The notes beneath the pieces are model-generated. The model was not told the DNA's origin, searched no databases, and saw nothing but the letters and a program-made list of their open reading frames with translations. Below are positions 36,644 through 45,766 of a stretch of 64,000 nt of DNA, piece by piece. The DNA comes from GCA-2687025 sp964473525 (lineage in GTDB: Bacteria > Poribacteria > WGA-4E > GCA-2687025): the NCBI GenBank assembly GCA_964473525.1, contig CAYYPK010000006.1:186001-250000 (forward strand), in the 5' to 3' direction. Each line of letters starts with the position of its first letter. Position 1 is the first letter of the stretch. The position numbers and the translations under genes are program-made.

Positions 36644-36648
36644 CTCAT

Positions 36649-37275
36649 ATGGCAGCGGCCTTCCCAGATAGCATCGTGAATCTCGGTACAAACAGTGACG
36701 GCACGACCTCTGTCGACGCATCGTACATGGACAAGCGTGACGACGACTTGAGGGCCGTGGAGATCGCTCTAGGGACCGGGCTGGTGAGTTCAGCGGTTCT
36801 CAATACGGGCGGATACGCCCTTGCGTGCTACATGACCGCGGTCGATGGTTACCTTTCATTGGGGCACGATGCGGGATCTTTCGTCCGGATCGGCGATGGC
36901 CTCGCCACCATCGAACCTGAAGTACCCCTGGAGATCGTCTCGACCAATCCGCGTATCCGACTCCAGGACACCAACGGATCCACGTTCCAGATGCGGTCGC
37001 AGGCCGACAACTGGGAACTGACGCGCTTCTCGGGCGGCGGCGGCAAGCGGATCGTGGCAGTCGATGCGGACGCGCCGACGGACTCCCTCGTGGTCGACGG
37101 GGACGGGAACCTCGCCGTGGGCGGCGAGTCCATCGGCCTCGGCGACATCGGCACATCCGCTCCCGGGTCGGGCGATGGGGCCGTCGGAGACATACGCATC
37201 GTTACCATCAGCAGCACCAACTATATCTACGTCAAGGTGTCGTCTTCCGTATGGCAACGGGCCACGCTGTCCTAG
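36649..37275 (+). CDS. phage tail-fibre-like protein
   Basis: This encodes 208 residues from the ATG at 36649, with AGAGGAG upstream. There is no signal peptide. The middle part PLEIVSTNPRIRLQDTNG, then DSLVVDGDGNLAVG, is the repeating vocabulary of phage tail-fibre and appendage proteins. The end, AVGDIRIVTISSTNYIYVKVSSSVW, recurs in two other island remnants: a closely related C-terminus (GEIRLVADANGYRIYVKVASGLW) at 49300-49386 and a damaged one at 45560-45650. It may be a structural protein of a phage-derived element. No capsid, portal, terminase or other tail gene is in view. Confidence 0.65.
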   Translation: MAAAFPDSIVNLGTNSDGTTSVDASYMDKRDDDLRAVEIALGTGLVSSAVLNTGGYALACYMTAVDGYLSLGHDAGSFVRIGDGLATIEPEVPLEIVSTNPRIRLQDTNGSTFQMRSQADNWELTRFSGGGGKRIVAVDADAPTDSLVVDGDGNLAVGGESIGLGDIGTSAPGSGDGAVGDIRIVTISSTNYIYVKVSSSVWQRATLS

Positions 37276-37703
37276 CGCCAGCCAGGATCCCGCTCCAGAG
37301 GCTGATGGTGTGCTGGTTGGCCGTGGTTCGGCCCAGCGCAGCAGCTGCGGCCCGGGCCGGCTGGCGTGGGCGGGCGGATGCCCCGCGCCTAGCGCCGCAG
37401 CCGGTCGTCGTAACCGACCGTCCAGCGCGCCTGGTAGGACGGCTGGGGTCAGGAGCTTGGGCTGCGGGTAAGGTCGGTAGGTACACGCCAGGGCAGAGAC
37501 CCAATTGCACCAGGATCCGGGCGGGGACTCCGGCTACGGCGGGCATCACGCGTCTGTGGCATCGACACCATACGCAGGGCCATGGATGCGACGGGCATGA
37601 GCGATGTCATCGCGGAGGGGCCGGTGAGCGTTGCACGCCTGCCGGCTCATGTCCCGCAGTATCCTAAACCAGTCCGTATAGCGTATTCCGAGGAGGCCTG
37701 CGC
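37276..37703. other. 428-bp intergenic stretch
   Basis: GC-rich with no convincing open frame. An AT-richer segment (TATCCTAAACC and GTATAGCGTATTCC around 37661-37690) just upstream of the first propeller's GAGGAGG ribosome site could hold its promoter, but I cannot place -35 and -10 elements with confidence. Confidence 0.4.
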
Positions 37704-38987
37704 ATGCACACACAGGCAACGTCGCGCGCTACCAGGGCCAGTCAGTCAGTTCTCACGGTAGCTCTTCTGCTCGGCCTATGGGCAGCCTCGGCCCTCGCGC
37801 AGCAGCCGGCGTGGACTGTCGTGCACGAAGGGAATCTGCACGTGGGCGCCGGTGGCGGATGGGGCCTGTCGTTCGCCGATGCCAACAACGGATGGGTCAT
37901 CGGGGGAATGTCCAGCGAGCGGGACGTACTTGACGCGCTCGTTGGGTACCGGACTACCGACGGCGGCGCCAGTTGGACGGACCTCCGCGTCCCGGACTTC
38001 CGCGTGCGGTACCGCGATGGGGAGCCGGTCATAACTGTAACTGGTAAGCCTCAGACCCAAGCTGGCCCATCGCCTTACAGCGTGCAGCTTCTGACCCCGC
38101 AGGAGGGCTGGATCGGCGGCCCGGAGCGGCTTGCGCACAGCGTCGACGGTGGGCGGACGTGGGAGCTGATCCACATCAGCCCGGGAATCGTGGACTCGCC
38201 CGAGGTGAGGGCAGCCGAGCGAAGGGGGCGGCTGAATGTCTACTCGGTGTACTTCGAGAACGCGTCTTCCGGCGTGATTATGTGCGCCGTGCAGAAACTC
38301 GGCGAGGGAGATTCCCGCGGGAACCTGGCGTTGGCGACGGACGATGGTGGCAAGTCCTGGCGCTACGTAGCGGCCAGCAACTCCGGCCAAGGGGACGGGG
38401 CGCTTGGACGAGGTCTGGTGATGGCGTCACTGACCGAGGGCTGGTCCACAAGCCCCCACTCCCTAAGCTATACAACGAGCGGTTGGCAGACATGGACATC
38501 GCTCTTCGATGCGCAGGTGGCCGACATCCACGCGATGTCGGGCGGAAAGATGTGGGCAATCACGGATTTGCACCGGGCCGAGCAAGACTTCATGATCGCG
38601 CACTCGACTGACGGTGGGCTGACGTGGCTTCCGTCCGAGTTCGAGGGAGAGTTACCGGCTTCGCTTATGGGAACGTATGCCATCAGGGGGCTAGCCTTCG
38701 ACAACGAAGACGGTAGCGGGCGTGGCTGGGCCGTCGGGGCGGGCGGGCACATCCTGACAACAGACGACGGCGTCGCCTGGCGCATCGAGGCCACCGTGCC
38801 AGGGATACGACTCGACAGCGCGCAGTACATTGGCGGCGCAGTCTACGCGGTTGGCGGCCGCCCTGACGCCGCCGGAAATGGCTCCATCCTGCGACGGACA
38901 GGCGTAACGACGAGTGTCGACGGTGACGGCAAGCTCCCCACGATGTGGGGCAATGTAAAAGAGTTTCGTGGCGCGGGCGCAGAATAG
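37704..38987 (+). CDS. secreted YCF48/BNR-type beta-propeller protein, module copy 1
   Basis: This encodes 427 residues from the ATG at 37704, with GAGGAGG seven bases upstream. The signal peptide (SVLTVALLLGLWAASALAQQ end) is followed by a propeller of about six blades with Asp-box motifs: RTTDGGASW, HSVDGGRTW, ATDDGGKSW, HSTDGGLTW and TTDDGVAW, and with GWVIGG/GWIGG/GWAVGAGG strands typical of YCF48 proteins. It ends at a TMWGNVK linker without the FlgD-like anchor domain. From base 37842 onward it matches copy 2 without visible difference. It is probably extracellular or surface-attached, with binding or sialidase-like architecture but no recognised catalytic residues. The gene after it is only a stub. 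Confidence 0.85.
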   Translation: MHTQATSRATRASQSVLTVALLLGLWAASALAQQPAWTVVHEGNLHVGAGGGWGLSFADANNGWVIGGMSSERDVLDALVGYRTTDGGASWTDLRVPDFRVRYRDGEPVITVTGKPQTQAGPSPYSVQLLTPQEGWIGGPERLAHSVDGGRTWELIHISPGIVDSPEVRAAERRGRLNVYSVYFENASSGVIMCAVQKLGEGDSRGNLALATDDGGKSWRYVAASNSGQGDGALGRGLVMASLTEGWSTSPHSLSYTTSGWQTWTSLFDAQVADIHAMSGGKMWAITDLHRAEQDFMIAHSTDGGLTWLPSEFEGELPASLMGTYAIRGLAFDNEDGSGRGWAVGAGGHILTTDDGVAWRIEATVPGIRLDSAQYIGGAVYAVGGRPDAAGNGSILRRTGVTTSVDGDGKLPTMWGNVKEFRGAGAE

Positions 38988-39039
38988 CCCGCGACGGAGG
39001 ACAACCATGCCGATCCTGCTGGGGACGCCGAAGCTCGGG
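37842..39039 (+). repeat. 1,198-bp direct repeat, copy A
   Basis: This tract matches 39276-40473 at an offset of 1,434 bases with no difference I could find by eye. It covers nearly all of the mature propeller, the intergenic linker, and the first 11 codons of the next gene. Divergence begins abruptly at 39040. Confidence 0.85.
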
Positions 39040-39156
39040 CTGCACACGGTCATGGGCATGCCCGTCGGTCGCTGCCTCCTACGACAACTCGTGAGCGCCG
39101 TGGAGTTCGGGTCTCCTATCTACCTCAGTGAGGGCAGCCGATGGGTCGACGCGTAG
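39007..39156 (+). pseudogene. stub of the TIM-barrel gene, module copy 1
   Basis: The start PILLGTPKLG, then HTVMGMPVG, matches the opening of the intact barrel genes (43449, 47041). After about 20 codons the sequence loses similarity and stops at 39156, leaving 49 codons of a gene that should have about 575. The stub overlaps the start of the next propeller gene by 16 bases. The deletion joins the barrel start to the signal-peptide region of copy 2. Confidence 0.75.
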
Positions 39157-40421
39157 GACCGCTTATCCATGGGTTGGCGCTCGCGGCGACCGTCGGCCAC
39201 CTGCTGCTGTGTGGTCTCGCACCGGCGCACGCGTCAGAGCCCCTGTGGACCGTCGTGCACGAAGGGAACCTGCAGGTGGGCGCCGGTGGCGGATGGGGCC
39301 TGTCGTTCGCCGATGCCAACAACGGATGGGTCATCGGGGGAATGTCCAGCGAGCGGGACGTACTTGACGCGCTCGTTGGGTACCGGACTACCGACGGCGG
39401 CGCCAGTTGGACGGACCTCCGCGTCCCGGACTTCCGCGTGCGGTACCGCGATGGGGAGCCGGTCATAACTGTAACTGGTAAGCCTCAGACCCAAGCTGGC
39501 CCATCGCCTTACAGCGTGCAGCTTCTGACCCCGCAGGAGGGCTGGATCGGCGGCCCGGAGCGGCTTGCGCACAGCGTCGACGGTGGGCGGACGTGGGAGC
39601 TGATCCACATCAGCCCGGGAATCGTGGACTCGCCCGAGGTGAGGGCAGCCGAGCGAAGGGGGCGGCTGAATGTCTACTCGGTGTACTTCGAGAACGCGTC
39701 TTCCGGCGTGATTATGTGCGCCGTGCAGAAACTCGGCGAGGGAGATTCCCGCGGGAACCTGGCGTTGGCGACGGACGATGGTGGCAAGTCCTGGCGCTAC
39801 GTAGCGGCCAGCAACTCCGGCCAAGGGGACGGGGCGCTTGGACGAGGTCTGGTGATGGCGTCACTGACCGAGGGCTGGTCCACAAGCCCCCACTCCCTAA
39901 GCTATACAACGAGCGGTTGGCAGACATGGACATCGCTCTTCGATGCGCAGGTGGCCGACATCCACGCGATGTCGGGCGGAAAGATGTGGGCAATCACGGA
40001 TTTGCACCGGGCCGAGCAAGACTTCATGATCGCGCACTCGACTGACGGTGGGCTGACGTGGCTTCCGTCCGAGTTCGAGGGAGAGTTACCGGCTTCGCTT
40101 ATGGGAACGTATGCCATCAGGGGGCTAGCCTTCGACAACGAAGACGGTAGCGGGCGTGGCTGGGCCGTCGGGGCGGGCGGGCACATCCTGACAACAGACG
40201 ACGGCGTCGCCTGGCGCATCGAGGCCACCGTGCCAGGGATACGACTCGACAGCGCGCAGTACATTGGCGGCGCAGTCTACGCGGTTGGCGGCCGCCCTGA
40301 CGCCGCCGGAAATGGCTCCATCCTGCGACGGACAGGCGTAACGACGAGTGTCGACGGTGACGGCAAGCTCCCCACGATGTGGGGCAATGTAAAAGAGTTT
40401 CGTGGCGCGGGCGCAGAATAG
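39141..40421 (+). CDS. secreted YCF48/BNR-type beta-propeller protein, module copy 2
   Basis: This encodes 426 residues from the ATG at 39141, with GAGGG six bases upstream. Its signal peptide (GLALAATVGHLLLCGLAPAHA) differs entirely from copy 1, while the mature protein is the same from residue about 45 to the last residue. Asp-boxes and the terminal TMWGNVK linker are as in copy 1. Two genes with different leaders and one mature sequence point to recent duplication or gene conversion. It is followed 19 bp later by a barrel gene. Confidence 0.85.
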   Translation: MGRRVGPLIHGLALAATVGHLLLCGLAPAHASEPLWTVVHEGNLQVGAGGGWGLSFADANNGWVIGGMSSERDVLDALVGYRTTDGGASWTDLRVPDFRVRYRDGEPVITVTGKPQTQAGPSPYSVQLLTPQEGWIGGPERLAHSVDGGRTWELIHISPGIVDSPEVRAAERRGRLNVYSVYFENASSGVIMCAVQKLGEGDSRGNLALATDDGGKSWRYVAASNSGQGDGALGRGLVMASLTEGWSTSPHSLSYTTSGWQTWTSLFDAQVADIHAMSGGKMWAITDLHRAEQDFMIAHSTDGGLTWLPSEFEGELPASLMGTYAIRGLAFDNEDGSGRGWAVGAGGHILTTDDGVAWRIEATVPGIRLDSAQYIGGAVYAVGGRPDAAGNGSILRRTGVTTSVDGDGKLPTMWGNVKEFRGAGAE

Positions 40422-40473
40422 CCCGCGACGGAGGACAACCATGCCGATCCTGCTGGGGACGCCGAAGCTCGGG
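39276..40473 (+). repeat. 1,198-bp direct repeat, copy B
   Basis: This is the partner of 37842-39039. A few mismatches occur just upstream of both copies (for example GGACTG against GGACCG), so the edge of the conversion tract lies near 39275. At the right the match ends at 40473, inside the start of the barrel gene. Confidence 0.85.
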
Positions 40474-42101
40474 ACGTACAACATCATGGGTCTGCCGGTC
40501 GGGCAGTGGTACAACCAGATCGAGGAAGACGAATCGAGCGATCCCGACTTCAAAGACCACCTGCGCATCATCCAGCGCCCGCTCGACAGCTCCGAATACC
40601 ACTACATCGCGTGTGACCGCTTCCTCGTGGCCGACGGCCGGCGCGGCGCGGAAAGTATCCCCACGATGACCGCACGCGTGGTGAGCATGATCGAGCAGGC
40701 CGTGGACCTGCAAAGCGAAAGCCCCACGTACCGCATCAAGATGAGCATCGGGTACATCTTCAAGATGTTCACCCAGGACACCACGGCCAGCATAGACGGC
40801 TTCGTCGACGACATCTGCGCCGTCGACGGCGTCGACAGCGTCGTGGAGAGTTGGCACGTCATCGACGAACCTGTCGCAGCTCCTCGAGACCCAGAGAATC
40901 CGAACGAGGACTACGTCACGGCGGCGAATATGGCAACGGTCGTCCAGGCATTCCAGGAGGCACAGGTCGACAGAGGAAAGAACTGGCCGTTTATCTACGC
41001 CGAGAACGGCGACGGCCGCGGGGGCGCCAACGGTTGGTGGCCCGTGTACAATCCCTCGGCGGGCTGGGCCGACCGCAAGTACGACCCCTCCAACTACACG
41101 TTCACCGATATCAACGGCGCCGCCAACGACGCCGTGAAGATACGGGCGTACATCGACGCCATCGCGGACGCCACTCACAACGGGGTCGACGCGATACCGC
41201 TGCTCCAGCCGTTCTACTATCCCTGGGCCTCCGGCCACTTCCAGTACTCGGTCCTCCCTCCGATCCGGAAGTGGCACTACATACAGGAATGGTGGTCCGA
41301 CGCCGCGCGGGGTCGCATGCGGTGGCGGCGCTCATGGAGGGCGTGGCATTCGCCAACGTAACCTACGTGAAGGAGAAGGCCCAGGGCCACATCGACATGC
41401 ACAACCAGATCCGCGTAGCCAAGGAGTACGGGTTTCAGGGCGTGGGGTTCTGGGGGTGGTCCACCGGGTCGACGACTGCGGAGGATCTAGACTACACCAA
41501 GAATCACTGGACGCACGATGAAGACTTCCCGTTGCAGGACATGTTCACGCTGAGTGGGCAGGAGGAACGCCTGGGCGAGGCGGTGAGCAACGAGACGTGG
41601 CGCAACGTGGGTCAGGATCCGTCTGACGTGAAGAGCACGGAGTACAAGGAGTTCTTCACCGACGCCATCCCTACAACCAGCGGGATCGTGGCTACAGTCG
41701 CTGACGAGACTCCCAATTGCGACGACGGCTACTGGATTCAGTACGACCTCAAGGACAACGGCCGAGTGTTCTTCAAGATCAAGAACGACTCTGGGACAGT
41801 GGTGCGCGTGCTGGACTGGGGGTTCAACAAGAGCACGGATCCACCCGACGCCAGCACGGACGAGGGCGACATCTACCCAATCGCCCCGGGCCGGTACAGG
41901 AATATTCCGTCCAATGACACGAACGTGGCTGCTCGACCCAGTGTTGGCGGCGAGAGCGGCGACATGAACGGCACTGCCCAGTTCTGGGACTTGGAGGACT
42001 ACAAGAGCGTGGGCGTGCCCAACGGCGACTACACCATCGAGATGTACGTCGAGGGCACGGAAGTGGGCAGCAGCGCTACCGTCGAGGTGCCCATACCCTA
42101 G
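40441..42101 (+). pseudogene. TIM-barrel/FlgD-like protein, module copy 2, broken by one frameshift
   Basis: The first frame runs from the ATG at 40441 to a stop at 41361 and the second continues to 42101. Restoring one G in the GGGG run at 41309-41312 gives a continuous protein of about 553 residues that aligns along its whole length with the intact copies. It has the opening PILLGTPKLG, SWHVIDEPVAAP with the candidate acid/base Glu, NWPFIYAENGDG, the ALMEGVAF equivalent of the second Glu, and HNQIRVAKEYGFQGVGFWGW. The C-terminal FlgD-like part has RVLDWGF, LAPGRYRN-type and GDMNGTAQFWDL segments. A sequencing error is as likely as real decay. Confidence 0.85.
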
Positions 42102-42235
42102 CCGATCGTCTGGAGCCCCGCGGCCCGGCCAGAGACTGGGTAGGGCCCGTGCCGATTCCGCCGCGATCGACGGCGCCACGACGGACGAGGCTCTGCCCTG
42201 GGCGCCAGCGGCGGGAGCCGCGGAAGGGAGACCGC

Positions 42236-43444
42236 ATGCGCAGTCGGCTATGCCGCGTGCTGACACTGTTACTTGCCGCGCCGATGGCTGCTCTTGGACA
42301 GGCGGAGGGTCACGACGCGGCGTGGACAGTCGTCAGGGACGCCCCAATCGGCGATGGGCGTGACGACTGGTACCGCATGTCGTTCGTTGACGCGTGGAAT
42401 GGCTGGATCGTCGGTGGGAGAATCGGGCCGGGAGTCGACGACTCATACATTGGCATTAAGACATCCGACGCCGGTCGGACGTGGAGCGACATCCACATTC
42501 CACACTTCCGCGCGCGGCTTATCGATGGGGAGCCTCGCGTGAACGAGCGGGGACACGAGGAACGGTTGGCGGGGGCCCGCGCGTACTCGGTTCACCTTGT
42601 CAACCCTGGCGAGGCCTGGGTGGGCGGGGCGACCCGACTCGCGCACACCAAGGACGGAGGAGAGACGTGGAAGACCATCCACCTAGATGAGACGCTGCCC
42701 GATGTTCCAGAATTCAACGCCGTTGCCCAGCAAGGCCGGCTGAACATCTACGCGGTGCACTTCTGGGACAGCAAGGTCGGAATCATCTCCATCCTCGCAC
42801 AGTTGCGCGGTGAAGACGACTTCAAGGGCGGCATGGCGCTGGCAACGCAAGATGGGGGGCGCACGTGGACCTTCCGCACCGCTTCGGCTCGAGGCCTGCG
42901 GATGACGATGGCGTCGCGGGCGGTGGGGTGGATGACCAGTGCGGTGGGTCGCGCCGGGCTCTACTTCACAGAGGATGGGTGGCGATCGCCGCGGCGTCTG
43001 CTCGAAGGTCAGGTGTATGACGCCTTCCTGGGGGCGGACGGCCGGGCGTGGGCCCTGGGCGGCCCGGGGCCAAGGTTGGCTCCGGTGACGATCCGCTACT
43101 CCGAGGACAGTGGGGCCACCTGGGACTCATTGGATGTTGACCTTGGCGCGGAGGAGCGTGCGGGGGCGACCGTGATCGCGTTCGCACCAGACCGGCAGGG
43201 ATGGGTTGGCGGCGGTGGCGGCTTGGTCCTCAACACCAACGGGGGCCTAGCATGGGCCCCCGAGCAGAGCCCGCTACGCTCATCCGTCGAGGACATGCAG
43301 TATGTAGATGGTGTGGTCTACGCCGTGGCACAGGACGGAATGGTTGTCAGGCGCGGCCCCGCCCCGCCCCGCCCCGGTCCTATCGACTCGCTGATAACGA
43401 CATGGGGACGCCTGAAGAGCGGCCGGGACAGCCTGGAGGAATGA
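42236..43444 (+). CDS. secreted YCF48/BNR-type beta-propeller protein, module copy 3
   Basis: This encodes 402 residues from the ATG at 42236, with GGAAGGGAG upstream; an in-frame start at 42149 would precede the signal peptide. The signal peptide is RVLTLLLAAPMAALGQ. Repeats include KTSDAGRTW, HTKDGGETW, ATQDGGRTW, YFTEDGW and YSEDSGATW, with GWIVGG and GWVGGGGG strands. It ends with a Pro-rich stretch and an ITTWGRLK linker. It is clearly homologous to copies 1 and 2 but diverged throughout. It lies 4 bp before the barrel gene, so the pair is almost certainly co-translated. Confidence 0.87.
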   Translation: MRSRLCRVLTLLLAAPMAALGQAEGHDAAWTVVRDAPIGDGRDDWYRMSFVDAWNGWIVGGRIGPGVDDSYIGIKTSDAGRTWSDIHIPHFRARLIDGEPRVNERGHEERLAGARAYSVHLVNPGEAWVGGATRLAHTKDGGETWKTIHLDETLPDVPEFNAVAQQGRLNIYAVHFWDSKVGIISILAQLRGEDDFKGGMALATQDGGRTWTFRTASARGLRMTMASRAVGWMTSAVGRAGLYFTEDGWRSPRRLLEGQVYDAFLGADGRAWALGGPGPRLAPVTIRYSEDSGATWDSLDVDLGAEERAGATVIAFAPDRQGWVGGGGGLVLNTNGGLAWAPEQSPLRSSVEDMQYVDGVVYAVAQDGMVVRRGPAPPRPGPIDSLITTWGRLKSGRDSLEE

Positions 43445-43448
43445 GACG

Positions 43449-45173
43449 ATGCCGATCCTACTTGGCACGCCCAAGCTGGGAGACACGACCCTGGGGATGC
43501 CCGTCGGGGTCTGGTACATGCAGACCGATGTTGATGAGACCGCCCACCCTGACTTCCAGGAGCATCTCGCGGTCATACAGCGGCCGATCATATCCTCGGA
43601 GTACGACTACATTGCGTGCAATACGTTTATAGTCAGCGACAACCTCCGGGGTGCCGAGTCATACGCAGACATGACCACGCGGTGGGAGGACATGATCGAC
43701 GCGGCGAAAACACTCCGCACGAAGTCGACCTCACCCTTCGATCCTCCCTACGACATCAGGATGAGCGTGGGGTATATCGGCAAGATGTTCAATACCGCGG
43801 ACGACACGGACATTGAGGATTTCGTGAACGCGATCTGTGACATCTCTGACGTCGACAACATCGTCCGCAGTTGGCATGTCATTGACGAACCTGTCGCTGC
43901 CGCAGAACTCGGGTCCGGGCCCTACGAAGACGACATCACAGCCGAGAGGATGGGCGAGATCGTGCAAGTGGTACACGAGACACAGGTAGACCGGGGGAGG
44001 AATTGGCCCTTTATTTATGCCGAAGGGGGTGACGGCCGGGAGAACGCCGCAAAGACCGAGAGTTGGTGGAAGGTGGTCAGCCAGGACCGTGAATACGATC
44101 CGGCCAACTTGGGCATCCTGGACCAGAACGGCGCCGCGTCGGTGAACGACGCTACCAAGATCCAGGCGTACGCCGACGAGATGGCCAATGTCGCCCACAA
44201 TGGCGTCGCTGCCGACCTGATCTACGCGCCCTTCTACTATGCGTGGACCTCCAACAACTGGCGCTATTCCGTGCTGCCGCCGTGGCGCAAGTGGCGGTAC
44301 ATCTACGAGTGGTGGACCGATCTGACGGCCGGCACGGCAAACCGCAAGTTCCCGGTGTTTGCAGTCATCGAGGGAGCTGCCCAGTCGACCTCAGGAGGCG
44401 CAAAGTGGTCGGACGCCGACGACGCCAAGTCCATGTTGCAGGGCTACATCGATATGCACAACAACATGCGCATGGTGAAGGACTTTGGGTTCACCGGGGT
44501 GTATATGTGGGGGTGGACCACCAGCAGCACCGACGAGCAGGATCTGTGGCTCACGAAGAGTCACTGGTCTCACGACAACACGAACAACACGATCCAGACG
44601 GAGTTCTACGTCAGCACAGCACAGGAGCAGTGGGGCGAGGCGGTCAGCAACGAGATGTGGCGTAACCTCAGCACCTCACCGACGTCCGAAGAGGAGCACC
44701 TCGACTCAGGAGACGACGACGCCATACCCTCGTCAAGCGGCCTCGTCGCTACCGTGTGGGACGACTTCACGCCGACTGGCGGCAACGCCATCGATGGGTT
44801 CTGGATCCAGTTCGATCTTCACCAGAGCGGGCGGGTGTGGTTCACTATCGAGAATGACCAGTCCACCGTCGTCCGCGTTCTCGACTGGGGGTTCCGCAAC
44901 GACACGGACAGGCCGACCAATTCGATAACGACCGCGGACGTCAACGCGCTGGCGCCAGGCCGGTACCGCAACCTGGTAACGCTCGCGGACATGACCTTGG
45001 CGACGCGGAGGCCCGACACTGGCGCCATCAGCGGCGATCTGAACGGCACGGCGCAGTACTGGGATCTCCGTGACAACGACAACGCGTTGCAGGATCCCGG
45101 GGTTTATACCGTGCGGATGTATCGTGAAGGATCTGAGGTCGGCAGCAGCGTCACGGCCACGATTCCAGCATAG
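43449..45173 (+). CDS. TIM-barrel-like protein with C-terminal FlgD-like domain, module copy 3 (intact)
   Basis: This encodes 574 residues from the ATG at 43449, with GGAGG nine bases upstream. There is no signal peptide; the N-terminus PILLGTPKLGDTTLGMPVGVW is shared by all copies. Residues about 20-380 look like a (beta/alpha)8 barrel: IRMSVGYIGKMF, SWHVIDEP with Glu147, NWPFIYAEGGDG, a PFYYAWTSNNWRYSVLPPWRKWRYIYEWW stretch, FPVFAVIEGAAQ with Glu308, and FGFTGVYMWGWTT. Two Glu residues at strand ends resemble clan GH-A glycosidases, but I know no named family. Residues about 430-574 form a FlgD-like Ig fold (FWIQFDLHQSGRVWFTI, RVLDWGF, GTAQYWDL, GVYTVRMYREG). The lack of an export signal next to an obviously secreted partner is odd. 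Confidence 0.8.
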   Translation: MPILLGTPKLGDTTLGMPVGVWYMQTDVDETAHPDFQEHLAVIQRPIISSEYDYIACNTFIVSDNLRGAESYADMTTRWEDMIDAAKTLRTKSTSPFDPPYDIRMSVGYIGKMFNTADDTDIEDFVNAICDISDVDNIVRSWHVIDEPVAAAELGSGPYEDDITAERMGEIVQVVHETQVDRGRNWPFIYAEGGDGRENAAKTESWWKVVSQDREYDPANLGILDQNGAASVNDATKIQAYADEMANVAHNGVAADLIYAPFYYAWTSNNWRYSVLPPWRKWRYIYEWWTDLTAGTANRKFPVFAVIEGAAQSTSGGAKWSDADDAKSMLQGYIDMHNNMRMVKDFGFTGVYMWGWTTSSTDEQDLWLTKSHWSHDNTNNTIQTEFYVSTAQEQWGEAVSNEMWRNLSTSPTSEEEHLDSGDDDAIPSSSGLVATVWDDFTPTGGNAIDGFWIQFDLHQSGRVWFTIENDQSTVVRVLDWGFRNDTDRPTNSITTADVNALAPGRYRNLVTLADMTLATRRPDTGAISGDLNGTAQYWDLRDNDNALQDPGVYTVRMYREGSEVGSSVTATIPA

Positions 45174-45390
45174 GTAGTCAGCCGCTGCGGAGGGCCCGGG
45201 CGAGATCAAGCCGCAGGCACTGCCCACCAACGTGGCGGCGCGCTTCCCGGGCGCGTCAGCCAGGCAGGAGCAGGCGTCTCCAGGATTGGTGTCCCGGGAC
45301 ACATTGCGCCCGCTGCACCCACATCGCCGGTCGGACATTCTGCCCCGGCCCTTGCGCAGCGTGATTCCCATGTCTCCTCGCTAGGCCATC

Positions 45391-45660
45391 ATGGCCGACA
45401 GTCGAGCCCTGCGCCTCGCGCTCGCCATCGAGCACGAGGGCAACGGACTCATCGCCCGCGAATGGCCCAGTCTGACAGCCGCCCCGCACGGCAAGACTCG
45501 ACGTCAACGGCGACACCCTCCGGTTACGGAAAACCATGCCGGACGCTCCTGGGTCAAGGAGGGCGAAATCGGCGAGATACGCTTGGTCGCGGACGGAAAC
45601 GGCTACCGGATATTCGTGACGGTCGCCGACGGGCTCTGGAAGTCAGGCGNNNNNNNNNNC
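45391..45660 (+). pseudogene. chimeric remnant: RNA-methylase start joined to tail-fibre-like end
   Basis: The start reads LALAIEHEGNGLIAREWPSLTAAP, which matches FALCIEHEGNELIARECQNLTGAAP at the start of the methylase gene at 53501. At about 45495 it switches to LDVNGDTLRLRKTMPDAPG, in another frame, and then EIGEIRLVADGNGYRIFVTVADGLW. Both match the tail-fibre-like remnant at 48913-49386. The frame changes within the second part, so no functional protein can result. It ends in the N run. Confidence 0.75.
45650..45659. other. assembly gap (10 N)
   Basis: Ten undetermined bases interrupt the end of the chimeric remnant, where the related sequence would read SGVLS and stop. The true distance here is unknown. 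Confidence 0.98.
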
Positions 45661-45766
45661 TTAGTTGACGCCTGAGGGCCCCGGACTCGTATCCCCGCGC
45701 ATGGAGTCCACACGTCTGCTAACTGGCGCCATCGCTCTGGATCCCACAACACTGGGAGAGACCGTG

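Noticed and set aside
36353..37275. Calling the region a prophage
   Set aside because: Only tail-fibre-like genes are present; no integrase, terminase, capsid, portal, lysis gene or attachment repeats were seen.
40117..41277. 386-codon minus-strand frame across the propeller and barrel genes
   Set aside because: Antisense to homologous, motif-bearing genes; part of it is simply repeated because the underlying DNA is duplicated.
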